Assembly: GCA_947044365.1 (NCBI GenBank)
Contig: OX345640.1
Coordinates: 3,708,001-3,772,000, forward strand
Source of the DNA: Petrosia ficiformis
Taxonomy: Eukaryota; Porifera; Demospongiae; Haplosclerida; Petrosiidae
Direction of reading: 5' to 3'
Length of the DNA: 64,000 bases
Positions 50,001 through 61,899 of this stretch are shown one piece after another. How positions within the stretch are numbered: position 1 is the first letter of the stretch; the number at the start of each line of letters is the position of its first letter. The position numbers were made by a program, and so were the translations under genes. A model generated the notes under the pieces. It had not been told where the DNA came from, ran no database searches, and was given only the letters and a program-made list of their open reading frames with translations.

Positions 50001-53000
50001 GAGTAGGTGTGATTGTGACTATTGTATTGTCCCTACAACTGACAATCAATATTTGACTGAATTTATCAAACGATAATACATCAGCAGAAATGCCATAATA
50101 AGTATATGTATTAGTTAGCTGTTCCATATAAGGATGTGCTATATGTGTCAGCTGTACTTGAGGAGTATCATCGGAAGTATCTCCAATAACAATAACAGTA
50201 ATTGGTTGTATAGGGAGTGATGTAATGTGGAGTCCAAGATTACGATATTCATATCCACTATCTCTCACTTGAAATGATGAAGGAATAGTTACAGTTGCCG
50301 GACTACTTGCAGATGTTGTTCCAATATAACTGTATCCAGTCTTTGAGGAAATACTGAAAGACACAGAGCTAGTCACAAAAGTATTAATCCTAATTTGAAT
50401 TGTTGCAGTTGTTGAGTATTGTCTTTGGAAACCGATGTAGAATTCACTCCCATGGGTTGAGAGTTCTTTGGCCTTCATTGTTATACCTGTTGGTAGTTAA
50501 ATATGTATATATAAATGGTGTATGAATAAGTGAGAGGTAAGATTGAAACTTAACATTTTTTTGAGTACCAGCGTATGCCCAATGGGACATGTAACAGGTA
50601 GTCAACCAGTCTCACATAACCAGCCTTCCCATTTTTAGAGCAAATATATACATTATATGCTGTCATTTCACTGGTTGCTTTTATTTTTAACTCCCTCAAG
50701 TTAACTTCAAAGTTATGACATGAAAGCATTGTTTGAACACATGAAACTAGGCAGTATGCCAACTTGTCACCATGACATTAGTAAATCTTCATAATCTACT
50801 GTAATTTGGGCTCCAAGAGCTTTGGTATTGTAAATATGTAGTTTCCTTTCTGAGCATCCTGACTGTTATATTAACACTCTTCAAATGCAGCTACTGAGTA
50901 TACATGTAGTATGAAAACATTAATTTTACTGACATGTGCAATCAATCATTCTAGTTGTATATGAACGATGCATTTGGATTCTAAAATTTATACAAGCTAT
51001 ATAATGATAATGACAAATTAAGACCAGGTGTTCAGATGGAACCATAAAGTCACTAGCAAACAACAAAATGCCTTCCTATTCTAATTACCATCATCATCTT
51101 CTATAGCCACAACTGCCTCGCTAACAGAAAAGGTAACAACTCCCTCCATTGATTCAATCTTCAAAATGAAGTATTCTGTTTCCTCTACATATGAGTCATC
51201 CAGTATTGTGATTGATACATTTTTAAGAGTCTCTCCTGACTGGAAATTGACTATTTTCTTTATTAATATGAAATCAACTCCCTCTGAAATAAAAGAAACC
51301 ATAATTACCATGGCTATGGAAACAAGTGAAACAGTAAAGAAGAAAATAGTATATACCATGAGTTTGATCAGTTCTGATCACAAGTAATTTATAATTTAAA
51401 AACATTTAAAGACTATCTCACCTTCAGCAGTAGCGACTTGAGATGACAATATTTTTATTTGAATTGAAACTGACCGAGTTACTTCCACATATCTATCTAG
51501 AACTACAACAACCACTCCATCTCCTTCTCCTACATAATACTTATCTGTTGTGAAGCTGATTTCAGGTAAGTCAGTGTCAACATTAGTAATAGGATTCAGT
51601 TTCATTCCTGCAGCATATCCATAAGCACCATGAGTAACAAATCCATACACAGTAACAAATATACTACCATTAGGATTACTATGACTAATGGTGACAATAC
51701 CACTAAACTGAGTGCTATATCCATATCCAGCAATTGATCCATTGGGATAGTATATAGTAGTCCAGGTAGGCATAAGTGTGAGTCCATTATATACATATGT
51801 CTGGTTAAAGTATTGATCATTGGGTACTAAAATGCTAAAATAGTTTTTGGGCATGGTTACAAAGGATGAGAATGTGACACTGTGTATATATTGATCCAAT
51901 GGAGGTATTGTCATAAGAAGTGGATCACCATATCCATCACTAAGGTAGTCACGTCCAAACCCATACTCAGCCATATATGAAGGATTACTAGTTATTATTG
52001 AACAATATTCATTAGAATTTGTGTCAAACTGGTGAATGTCTCCATCATTTGAAAGTATTACAGTTTCATTTACATTTGTTCCACACTTTATTTCTGCTTT
52101 TGTATTCTTGTCAGAAGCTATAATTTTGTATCGTTGTCCATTAGTACGACTTGTTAATGGAGGTAGTAGGAAACCATTTCCCCAGTTGACAGTCGGTGGT
52201 ATTTGAGTACTAATGGGGTCACAATCACCATACTCAGTAGGAATTCGTGCACAATCATGTCCACCAACAACTGTCAATGGATGATTAGAAACAATTTTAG
52301 TTCCACTAGGATCAACATATATTGCTCTTAGTAATAGAGACTGCAGTTCATGAATTGTAAATGTGTGACTGTCACCTGCAGATATATCCAAATACATACT
52401 ATCAGATAACTGTGGATTTTCAGGTAGTGATATATCTTGACTAGGTATGACTGTGACTGTTGTATTGTCCCGACAACCAACAATCAAAACTTGACTGAAT
52501 TTACTAAAAGATGAAACGTCAGCAGAAATACCATAATATGTATATAGCATAATTGGATGTTCCAGATAAGGATGAGCCACATGTGTCGATCGAGGTGTAT
52601 CACCAAAAGTATATCCAATAACAAAGATAGTAATTGGTTGTGTAGGGAGTGATGTAATGTGAAGTCCAAGATTACGATATTCATATCCACTATCTCTTAC
52701 TTGAAATGATGTAGGGATAGTTATATTAGCTGGATTACTTGCAGATGTTGTTCCAATATAACTATATCCAGTCGTTGAGGAAATACTGAAAGATACTGAG
52801 GTAGTGAAAAAGGTATGAACCCTGATTTGAATTGTTCCGGATGATGAGAATTGCCTCAAAAAACCAATGTAGAAGTCACTTCCATAGGTTGAGAGTTCTT
52901 TACCATTCACAGTTATATCTATTTGAAGGTTATGCAAGATATTAGTTCGAAGAAAAAGAGAGAAACAGGTAATAAGTCGAAATATACTAGTATAAATGAA

Positions 53001-54486
53001 AATTAGACCCGACGCAGTGTATGCATGCAAAAGGGGCATCTGTCATTTGTTCATTCAAACAATTTTGGAAAATGACTTTGTAATTGTTTTAAAATGTTCT
53101 ACATCAGAAAGCTTAAAATTAGTTGTTTAAGAACGTATGCATACTTTGTAGAGGCTATTACAGTTCGCAGTATAGTACCTGCAAATCCAGGACCTATATA
53201 CTTTCTTATTTATATTTACCATTTTTCACCCAGTCACATCCTTCATTATAATTATAACACTGCATATATGTGCATGACAATGATTATATTGCACAGGGTG
53301 CATGTTCTCAGAACTATATATAGTTTTACAATTCAATCTTACCATCATTTCCGAGTGCAAACATACAAAATATGAGTAATTGATACTTCAGGCCTGGCTT
53401 CATATTTCACACAGCAAGATAATGAGTATACTCTTATACTTGTCAAATGATCTTCACTAATTTTATTTTGATAAAACGTATATATTCCTGTTGAGTAACA
53501 TTATATAATCTATAGTATTATTGAGGTTATTAGAACAACATGCACAGACACTAGCATTTTATATATCTAACAGAAACAAAAATAGGGACGCTGACAACTA
53601 TGAAGATAATAAACAAATGTATAAGAGCAAACTATTCAAGCTAGAATTTGAATAGCACTACACTTACGCAAGTATTTGTACCATAAACAATAATAAATAT
53701 AATTATAAACATAACCATATAAAAAACGCAGTTTTGTTTCTTTTTAACAAAATTGTGGGCGTATACGTATAGATAACCACAGGAAGTATGACGATAGATA
53801 TTGATATCAGTACGTGAATTAAGCTATAATAATATTATGGATATTTTAGTCCTTACCTTGTGTGTTTACATAAGTATACAACTTTAATTAAGAACTTCGG
53901 GATTGATATTCCTTGCTGCGTGACACACAGATCTATAAACGCAACTGAAGTCATACAGTGGTGAAAACCTACTTACTCCACCCTTGACGTTGTGTGGCCA
54001 AAATAATTATTCATGTGAGTAAAGTGTCAATTATCGGACACCACCCATATTCGGACGCTATAGCGCACTCTCTACCACTGCAACTGGAATTACTACACCA
54101 TAGTAAGAAAGTATACTAAGTAATATCTCTGCATACCAAGTTTCATGACGATCGCTTGCTTGGTCTTAGAGTTATAAGCTTGCAAAAATGAAATTCGGAC
54201 TCGCCTATGATCGGAAAAAGTAATATATTGACGGACTGCTATCTATACCTCTTATAGAACTGCTGGAAATAAATGGTTACTGTACCATAAGCTGCAACAA
54301 CATCTACTCTAGTCATAAACCAAATCTCGTCTCTTAAAGTTGCTTGACTGATTTTTTGTATTCAACTATCTGGGCCAATCAATAATCGGCCACACCTTTT
54401 TGTAATTAGTATAGAGTTCAATTGGAAATAATAAATTCTTCTAATTTTATTGGTCACCAAAAAATTCTAAAAATTATACTTCCAAT
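47088..54486. repeat. Segmental duplication, copy 2 (7.4 kb, receptor E)
   Basis: Same orientation and almost the same sequence as 26410-33692. Differences include a 5-bp deletion in the second Calx-beta exon (near 48710), a small indel region near 47690 and an extra segment of roughly 65-80 bp at 53174-53250 upstream of the IgGFc-binding exon. The right edge continues a further 50-60 bp into the second arm of a fold-back that copy 1 lacks. Confidence 0.95.
47144..53403 (-). pseudogene. Receptor E: near-identical copy of receptor C with a frameshift in Calx-beta 2
   Basis: Exons as in receptor C: 53403-53343 (signal peptide), 52918-51422, 51283-51089, 50486-48987, 48778-48589, 48050-47910, 47538-47144. 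Every splice site is intact. Exon 5 is 190 bp against 195 in C: GTGACTGATACATTTTT became GTAAACATTTTT on the plus strand, so the minus-strand reading shifts after GETLKN and ends in an early stop. Translation would give signal peptide, both IgGFc-binding domains, Calx-beta 1 and half of Calx-beta 2, without a membrane segment. That is either a pseudogene or a secreted form. A sequencing or assembly error at this site would restore a full receptor. Noncoding first exon donor at 53857. Confidence 0.85.
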
Positions 54487-54543
54487 CAAACACTGTACTA
54501 TTTACAAAAAGGCGTGGCCGATTATTGATTGCTCAGAATGGCC
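54373..54543. repeat. Fold-back element at the edge of the duplication
   Basis: ATCAATAATCGGCCACACCT near 54379-54398 is mirrored by AGGCGTGGCCGATTATTGAT at 54510-54529, and the pairing extends towards both sides. In copy 1 only the left arm is present (33590-33620); the copy stops before the right arm. Confidence 0.7.
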
Positions 54544-54596
54544 CTATACTCTAGATTCTATACCGGGTATTGTAACAACAGGTAACTGAATCTAAA

Positions 54597-55212
54597 TTAA
54601 GGTTGTAGTCTTTTCCGTGGGCGGATGCTACTCCAATCAGTTTCTAGTCTTGCAAGCTTCTTGCTGCATACAATCTGGTTCCATTCTGTATTTTTTGGAA
54701 GCCACACCCACCCGGGGGTATAATTATTGGGCCTAAATGTTTTCACTGATATTTTCAGAAACAAAGCTAAACACGGCCCACGGGTGGTTGAGGGGGCGGT
54801 GGGTGGGTAACAATGGCGGGTAACTGTAGTTGCTCTCTGAGAAAGATCGGAGTTTGATAGTGCCTAGAAAGGTAGATTTTATGGTTTCAGTGAAAAGCTA
54901 CAGAATTCAGCTTTCTTCAGCCTCTTGTAACTATAAAAGTAAAATGAATTTCCAGAAAACGGCTCTATTTGTTTTCTCTAAATGCATTGTACTTGGTGCA
55001 TGCCATGATTGGTGGGCGTGGCTTTCTCCGTTTTGTACTTATTGCGATTACAAAAATGAACATTTTATATATGTTTTATCACTTCCAGGACCCTATAAAG
55101 GTGATTAGAAGATATGAAGGTTGCCATTACACCAGGTTAGAGTCATATTATATAATATTCTATTTTGAAACTGATTGGAGTCGCATCCGCCCACTCCCTA
55201 GTACCACCTTAA
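54597..55212. mobile_element. MITE with terminal inverted repeats of about 45 bp, bounded by TTAA
   Basis: The left end TTAAGGTTGTAGTC continues to GTGGGCGGATGCTACTCCAA. The right end, in reverse complement, reads TTAAGGTGGTACTAGGGA and continues to GTGGGCGGATGCGACTCCAA. There is no transposase frame. TTAA may be a target duplication or part of the repeat. Confidence 0.7.
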
Positions 55213-55454
55213 TGTTGTTGATTTGAAACTATCAACCAAACCTTTTTGTTTATCTCCATGTCCTTAAATGGACATGCATTCCCTATAATTGAAGGAATGA
55301 GAGCCATAGTACTTGGCAGGCAAGGTTTTTCAAAATTCTTTGTTCAGGGCAGACTGAGAAGATTTATGAAATCAAGTGAATATAAACAATTTTATTGCAA
55401 TGCAACTTCTAAAACAACTTCCATATTTGCTGTTAGCCTACTATCTGAGTTACT

Positions 55455-55577
55455 GAGCGAGTTTCAGGCTGGGGAAAAAACTAGTTTATACAACATTCAG
55501 CACTTGAAGTTAACTATTCCAGCAATATACAGTATCTTCAAGATGATTGTCTTTATTTTAGAGTGAAAGAGGTAGTT
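55455..55577 (+). pseudogene. TRAF relic (end of a MATH 3 domain)
   Basis: GAGCGAGTTTCAGGCTGGGG, TACAACATTCAGCACTTGAA and CAGTATCTTCAAGATGATTG occur in the same order as at 44307-44425 and 60215-60330, where they encode the end of MATH 3 (the segment ending YLxDDCLYFRVKEV). Nothing else of the gene survives here, which points to a largely deleted TRAF copy. Confidence 0.8.
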
Positions 55578-56230
55578 GTACAACTTATTTCATTTAGTTA
55601 CCAACGAAGTTTAATTAATTGTAATGATAATGAAGTTACTATCACTGAATAATTATTATTACAATCATAAAGAAAGTTGACAAAAAAATTATTATTGTTA
55701 TAAAAAATAACAATTTGCTTCCCACACATAATTAACTTTTATGGGGAGTTTGACTTTCTTCATGTAGCAGTCACTACTACAAAACCACAACCATCCACTA
55801 ACTAGCTCATAACGAAACCACTCCCCATTTAATTTTAATCATGAATGTATACAAAAAAGGTAATGAAGGCATTACACCAATCATACAATATTTTTGAGCT
55901 GTATGCTGTTTTGCTACTATGAAAATCAATAGTGGATGTGTTTTAGTTTTATATAAATTTATATATATACAGAACCATGCAAACAAATAAATGTAAATAC
56001 GCAAAAGATCACACCCACTAAGTCTCTAATTCACCAGATCAATAAAAACAAATTGATTCATGAAAACTTGAAATTAATAACACACTGTTAGAAATAAACA
56101 CACACTTCTATAATTATTCAGTTATTACTTATTACAAGAAAAATTAATGAAACTGTGCTGAATACGTCTATCATAAATTTATAATCAATTCCAAAGGAGA
56201 AAAAAGACAGTTATAAACAATATTTTTCAT

Positions 56231-56685
56231 TCAAATATTGAAATCATCAGTTGGAGCTCCATTCTTTAGTTGAAATGAATATTGCTGGGAGGAAAAAATT
56301 ATAAAGACATCATCATAATCAAATGTATTGATGTGTGAAAAGTTTATATATAATCCTACAAATGTTTAAACAGTGGTGAGTTTCATTTTAGTGTCCCGAT
56401 ATTTTCTCTCAGAAGACTCAATTTAACAACAGTAACGTGGACAAGAAATTATTATTGGGAGAGGGGACTATTGAAAGGGCACACAAAGCACTGTACAATA
56501 ATTATTTTATCATTCATCATTCATCAAAGGTGTGGTTTTCATTGATTTCATCTCCAATATTGTATAATATTATACATGCATGGACAAATGAACATGTATT
56601 ATTATCATTTTCTTAGCCCTGATCCTCCCATAACTTCTATCAAATCTTTTACACTACGTTGTTGATTGACATCAGAACTATCTTT
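56231..56685 (-). pseudogene. Broken copy of the last two exons of gene Z
   Basis: 56284-56231 matches the last exon of gene Z (QYSFQLKNGAPTDD, here followed by FNI and stop) with its acceptor. 56685 down to about 56607 matches the preceding exon (KDSSDVNQQRSVKDLIEVMG), but the end with the Pro-rich segment and the splice donor is deleted and a stop follows. The region 56000-56750 as a whole parallels 62370-63170. It is a remnant of an older duplicate block. Confidence 0.8.
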
Positions 56686-56749
56686 CTGAAATATGAAAGA
56701 AAATTAGTGTACATGTACTACATGAAGACAATAACCATTTGAAAACTCA

Positions 56750-58353
56750 GTATTCGTAAATCAGAAAAACAAGTCTATTACGTAGACTACCCTAATTAAT
56801 CATTATTAATTTTAATATTTTTATGACGCAGCTAGGCCGTTATAAGCCGGTTCTATTTTTTTTTGGACTGACACTATTTTTAGAATCTGGTGATTCTAAG
56901 CACAGTAACAAGAGACGAATATTTGCTGCAGGAGCTTTCTCTTACAGTAGTCCAGAAATAAAGCAGTGACATAATTATCTCGAAGAAACCTAATCCTCAG
57001 TAAGTTTCACTAGATTGTAAGAAATGGCTACTATAGCTAGTTTAGTAAACTAACACTCAAGTCTATACATTTGTATGTATATACAAGTCAAAATAGTTAT
57101 TTCCAGATGCATGTAATTGGTATAGCGCGGCCGATGTTTCATACGCCGTGCATTAATTTTTTAACTGGTGTATGGTGGGGCCACTACCGGCTCTCTAGCT
57201 ATCCACTCGGTAAATTTAAATGCATATCCTACAAATGGTTGTACTATGTGAAAACCCTTTATGAATACAATAATAACTGTTACTGGTTTGGTTCAATCAT
57301 TTGGTTAATTGCTGTTTTGCAAATGACAAAGTCGGGGCTTTTGTGTTTTTAACTCTCACTGATGTTATTTATAAGTAAATCCCACTAAATAATTCATGTA
57401 AGCCTGACTCAATTCATTTCTGAAGCAAAGAAGATGTAATGCATCTTTGCAAATTCATGTAACCACTGTAATAAATAAATGGTTTATTTCTCAGTGGGTT
57501 ACATGAGTGTGATGTAATTTTAATAATATCTTCCAGATATATCCTGGTTTGTTTTCTAGCTAGATAACTTATATTGATTTACTAATTAATACAGCAGGGT
57601 AAAAAATACAGTCAGTGTGTATACCACAGTAATTAGGTAGAAACTATAAAATTGCATAGCTTCTTATTCTAATAGAACAGATGTTACTTGTTATTATTAG
57701 CACATTCCAGAGAAATTAGTTTGTACATGAATTTGTACTTATAATAACAAATAACATCTGTTTTACTCCACAGATATATAGTAGTAGTTGTACCTAATTA
57801 CCAATGAATATACAATTCCCATACTATGTTTAAAGTACATTGTATTGTTTTTGTTACCATGCTTTATTATGCTGTTTAGATTATAATTATACCAGTTCGT
57901 TATAAAAATAGATCAAGATCAAGAAATTATAGTACTTGTAAATATATAGTATCCAGCAAATCAGGATAATGATTTAGTTTCAGGATAATTATTATTTAAA
58001 TTGCTTTGAAAGTCATATAACTAAATGAAAGTTGAAATAATACAGTGAAATGAACACTTCTCGGGCTATTAGAAAATGGACAAACAATGAAGTAATACTG
58101 TCACCTTAATTATGAGACACAGAGTTCTAATTGAGTGCAGTGCATGTATAATTATGCACTTTTGATTTTAACACAAGGTACACTTCCAAATTAAAGATTA
58201 CTATAAATGAAACTATCTTTATCAAAAGAGGTGGGAAATGTATTCCTCCTATCGACCTACTATACCATAGATGGTTCTGTTTAGACAAACCATAATTATT
58301 GCTACATGCATAATTATGTTTATAGTTTTGTTAATTTTCATTACAGATAATAA
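56750..58353. other. Spacer upstream of TRAF 3
   Basis: No supported gene. It holds a fold-back at 57629-57801 and, at its end, GTTAATTTTCATTACAG|ATAATAA, the acceptor that precedes the TRAF 3 start. An open frame at 57071-57352 shows no recognisable domain and was not accepted. Confidence 0.5.
57629..57801. repeat. Imperfect fold-back of about 170 bp
   Basis: TAATTAGGTAGAAACTATA near the left end is mirrored by TATAGTAGTAGTTGTACCTAATTA at the right end, and AACAGATGTTACTTGTTATT by AATAACAAATAACATCTGTT further in. The arms are about 75 bp with scattered mismatches. Probably an older MITE. Confidence 0.6.
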
Positions 58354-61300
58354 ATGGATGATGAAGAAATTCAATTTGTTAATCCACCACCTTACGATTA
58401 CACTTGTCCTGTCTGTCTTCAACTACTGAAAGATGCCTACCAGACAACATGTTGTGGTAATCATATGTGTGGTGAATGTATTACTCAACTTATGCACATG
58501 AAAGATGTCACATGTCCTAAATGCCGCCATAAAAATTTTGATGCACATCCTGACAAATTTTTCTCACGTCAGTTGTTCAATTTGAAAGTTCGTTGTCATT
58601 ATTCCAAGACAGGATGTACTTGGTCTGGCGAGCTACGTGGACTGGAACAGCATCTGGAAACAACATGCAAAAGAGGTGTGGTGGCGTGTCAGCATTGTAA
58701 CTCTCAAATAGAATCGATCGAAGAGCATTTACCGACTTGCAAGGAAATATTTCTTGATTGTCCTAATAAGTGCTCAAATGCCAAAAGTAAACGTAAAAAA
58801 ATTCAAAGCCATCTAGAAAATGAATGCCCTTTACGTGTAATTATTCCTTTGTCAAGGGATAGTATACCATATGCCGCTAATAAGATTGTCCGAACAGTAC
58901 CACTATCCTTTACCATGACAAATAGCTCACGTTATTTGAAGAGTAAAGATCCTTGGTTTAGCGCTCCATTTTATACTCATAATGAAGGCTATAAGCTTTG
59001 TCTTAAACTTCTTGCAAATTATTACAAAGATGGTGTAATCGCAGTACATGCATGTGTCTTAAAAGGAAAGTATGACCGATTTCTTCAATGGCCTCTTCAC
59101 GCTGCAGTAGAGGTGAGTCTCTTTAATTGGAGAGACAATAGAAACCATTTTAACAAGACACTTGATCTTCCAGGAGACCATTTCTGTAGTCAAACGTTTA
59201 CTGAGAAGCTACCTTTATTAGGTAAAGGTAACTCAGAATTTATTTCTTGCAGCGAGCTTTTGTATAATTCTGATAAGAATACAGAGTATCTACAACATGA
59301 TTGTTTAAGCTTTAGAGTAAACAGAGTAACTATTTTTCCAACACCCAAAATTCCAGAGCTTCCACCATGGGCTACAGAGAAGTGTGTATGTCATTTTGTG
59401 GTTACCTCATTTGCTTATAACAAAAGTAAAGCTGCAAACTTTTATAGTCCTCCTTTTTATACACATGATAGAGGATATAAGCTTTGTGCTTTGGCTTATC
59501 TTGATGGGTTTGACACAGGAAAAGGTTCCCATGTATCTCTACATGCTAGGCTCATGAAAGGTGAGCATGATGATATATTAGCTTGGCCACTTAGTGGAGA
59601 TATTTGTGTTTCAATGTTAAATTGGAGGGAAGACAACAATCATCAAGAATGCACAATTAGTTTTAGTACAGGAATAACAAGTGCTGCTACTGCTAGAGTA
59701 GTTGCTCATCAAACTGTTGCTCTAAAATCCTGGGGACGTTCACAATTCGTAGCACACTCTGCCCTTCCATATAATCACAGTATGAAAACAGAATTTCTAA
59801 GAAACGACTGCCTTCTTTTTAAAATTAAATCTGTAGTAGTTTACTCATCTTTTGGCAATTCTAAAGTTCCATCTTGGAGACATCGTGCGCAGAATTCTCA
59901 ATCCCTTTGTGAGTTTACTTTAAGCCAGTTTTCTGTACGCAAGCAACACAACAATGAATTTTACAGCGATGCTTTTTTAAGTCATAGGAATGGATATAAA
60001 ATGCAGCTTAGAGTTGATGCTAATAAAAAAGGTCATGTTGGAGTATTTGTATTTATAATGAAAGGCCCAAATGATGATAATCTCCTGTGGCCTTTTTGTG
60101 GTGATATTGTAGTTGAGCTCCTGAATTGGAGAGAAAATGGTGGCCATTACAAAAAAATTATACAACTGTCACCAAATGTTACTAATACTGCACGTAGTCG
60201 TGTAACAGATGGTGAGCGAGGTTCAGGTTGGGGGTATGAACAGTGTATACAACATTCAGCACTTGAAGTAAACAATACCAACAATACACAGTATCTTCAC
60301 GATGATTGTCTTTATTTCAGAGTTAAAGAGGTAGCTGTCTATTCAACTGCTCTTTGTCATAAATCTCCAAGGTGGCAGTCTGATTCTCCTTACCCCGAAT
60401 TTACTCTTACAAACTTTTCAAAGTATCTTGACCTTGGTACTTCATATGTAAGCAAAGCGTTTTTAACACACAATCAAGGCTATAAATTTCGGCTGGAAGT
60501 TAGAGCACGAAGGACCAATGTTGATTCGTGTGAGCATATTGCAGTATATGCTAATATTATGAAATGTGAAAATGATCACAACCTCGTGTGGCCTCTAGAG
60601 GCAGATTTTTGTATTGAGCTTCTCAATTGGAGAGGAAATTTTAACCATCATAGACACACAATCTCATTCCATGAACGAATAGACAATAAATACAGGTGCC
60701 AAGTTACAACTGGAGAAGCAAATTCAGATATTTGGGGCACATACAAGTTCATACCTTATTCCTCTCTCAAGTACAATAGTACTACAAACACTGAGTATTT
60801 ACAAGGTGATTGTCTGAGGTTTAGGATCAAAGAAGTAGCTGTGTATTCAACTCCTCATTCCAGAAAAATTCCCATTTGGCAAAGTCGTTCTCCTACCAAA
60901 TTTCCTGAGTTTACAATAACACAGTTTTCTCACCGTCTGCGGTTAGAAAATGACTTTTACAGCCGTCCAGTTTATACATCTCATCAAGGCTATAAGATGT
61001 GTTTTAATGTATCTGCTGGTGGTAATGGTTCTGGTAAAGGCACACATGTATCTATGCATGCATACTTATTGAAAGGTGACCACGATGATACACTACGTTG
61101 GCCTTTCACTGGTGATGTTGTTATTGATATTTTGAATTGGAAAGGTGACCACAATCATCATAGAAAGGTTTTGCAATTCAATGATGATAGTACTGATGAT
61201 TCTCGTAATAGGGTTTATGAAGCTGATACTCTTGCTCCAAGTGGATGGGGTAATTGTAAAGTGGTACCCCATAGTATTTTGTTCTCTAGATATACCTCAG

Positions 61301-61899
61301 CTGCTGAGTATCTTGAAGATGACTGTATGCGTATCAGATTGTATGATGTTGCTGTATATAACACTCTGCTACTTAGTAAAACTCCACAATGGCAGAACTG
61401 GTTTAACACTTCATCCTCTTGGCCATTAGAATTCACTGTAACTGGGGTTTCTAAGCACAAGCTGTATGACACTGAACACTTAAGTCCTCCCTTTTATACT
61501 CACCAAGATGGATACAAAATGAGATTAGAAGTATGGCCTAATGGGATTAGTGATGGTAAAGGCACTCATCTCTCAATACTTGCTCGTTTACTGAAGGGAG
61601 AGAATGATCATAATCTGAAATGGCCTATGAATATCGATCTAACAGTGGAAGTCATTAACTGGCATAGCAATAATTCACATATCATAAATGAAATCACCTT
61701 TCAACATGCTTCTGATAGAGTTCGTGCTCAAGTAATCGGTGAAAGCAAAGCAGTTACTGGTTGGGGACTACTTAAATTCTGTACTCATTACACCTTATTT
61801 AGTAACTCTCGAAATATTCAATACGTTCAAGATGATTGCATTCGTGTTAGAGTAAGAGGAGCAATCATACACTCTCGTAAAGGACTTTTCTCACGATAG
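58354..61899 (+). CDS. TRAF 3: RING, TRAF zinc fingers and six tandem MATH domains (paralogue of TRAF 1)
   Basis: One uninterrupted exon of 1,181 residues, with the same domain order and spacing as TRAF 1. The RING is intact (CPVCLQLLKDAYQTTCCGNH, then CPKCR), as are the zinc fingers and all six MATH units. The RING and zinc-finger part differs from TRAF 1 at many residues, while MATH 1 is almost the same, so similarity is uneven along the gene. MATH 4 here keeps a THNQGYKFRLEV segment that TRAF 1 and TRAF 2 have shortened to AGYNLKMRLEI. No coiled coil is visible. The start follows an acceptor as in the other copies. Downstream, gene Z converges from the other strand. A role as E3 adaptor in receptor signalling is the family expectation and was not shown here. 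Confidence 0.92.
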   Translation: MDDEEIQFVNPPPYDYTCPVCLQLLKDAYQTTCCGNHMCGECITQLMHMKDVTCPKCRHKNFDAHPDKFFSRQLFNLKVRCHYSKTGCTWSGELRGLEQHLETTCKRGVVACQHCNSQIESIEEHLPTCKEIFLDCPNKCSNAKSKRKKIQSHLENECPLRVIIPLSRDSIPYAANKIVRTVPLSFTMTNSSRYLKSKDPWFSAPFYTHNEGYKLCLKLLANYYKDGVIAVHACVLKGKYDRFLQWPLHAAVEVSLFNWRDNRNHFNKTLDLPGDHFCSQTFTEKLPLLGKGNSEFISCSELLYNSDKNTEYLQHDCLSFRVNRVTIFPTPKIPELPPWATEKCVCHFVVTSFAYNKSKAANFYSPPFYTHDRGYKLCALAYLDGFDTGKGSHVSLHARLMKGEHDDILAWPLSGDICVSMLNWREDNNHQECTISFSTGITSAATARVVAHQTVALKSWGRSQFVAHSALPYNHSMKTEFLRNDCLLFKIKSVVVYSSFGNSKVPSWRHRAQNSQSLCEFTLSQFSVRKQHNNEFYSDAFLSHRNGYKMQLRVDANKKGHVGVFVFIMKGPNDDNLLWPFCGDIVVELLNWRENGGHYKKIIQLSPNVTNTARSRVTDGERGSGWGYEQCIQHSALEVNNTNNTQYLHDDCLYFRVKEVAVYSTALCHKSPRWQSDSPYPEFTLTNFSKYLDLGTSYVSKAFLTHNQGYKFRLEVRARRTNVDSCEHIAVYANIMKCENDHNLVWPLEADFCIELLNWRGNFNHHRHTISFHERIDNKYRCQVTTGEANSDIWGTYKFIPYSSLKYNSTTNTEYLQGDCLRFRIKEVAVYSTPHSRKIPIWQSRSPTKFPEFTITQFSHRLRLENDFYSRPVYTSHQGYKMCFNVSAGGNGSGKGTHVSMHAYLLKGDHDDTLRWPFTGDVVIDILNWKGDHNHHRKVLQFNDDSTDDSRNRVYEADTLAPSGWGNCKVVPHSILFSRYTSAAEYLEDDCMRIRLYDVAVYNTLLLSKTPQWQNWFNTSSSWPLEFTVTGVSKHKLYDTEHLSPPFYTHQDGYKMRLEVWPNGISDGKGTHLSILARLLKGENDHNLKWPMNIDLTVEVINWHSNNSHIINEITFQHASDRVRAQVIGESKAVTGWGLLKFCTHYTLFSNSRNIQYVQDDCIRVRVRGAIIHSRKGLFSR

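Noticed and set aside
57071..57352. 93-residue open frame in the TRAF 3 upstream spacer
   Set aside because: No recognisable domain, no splice context and no copy in the other duplicate blocks.
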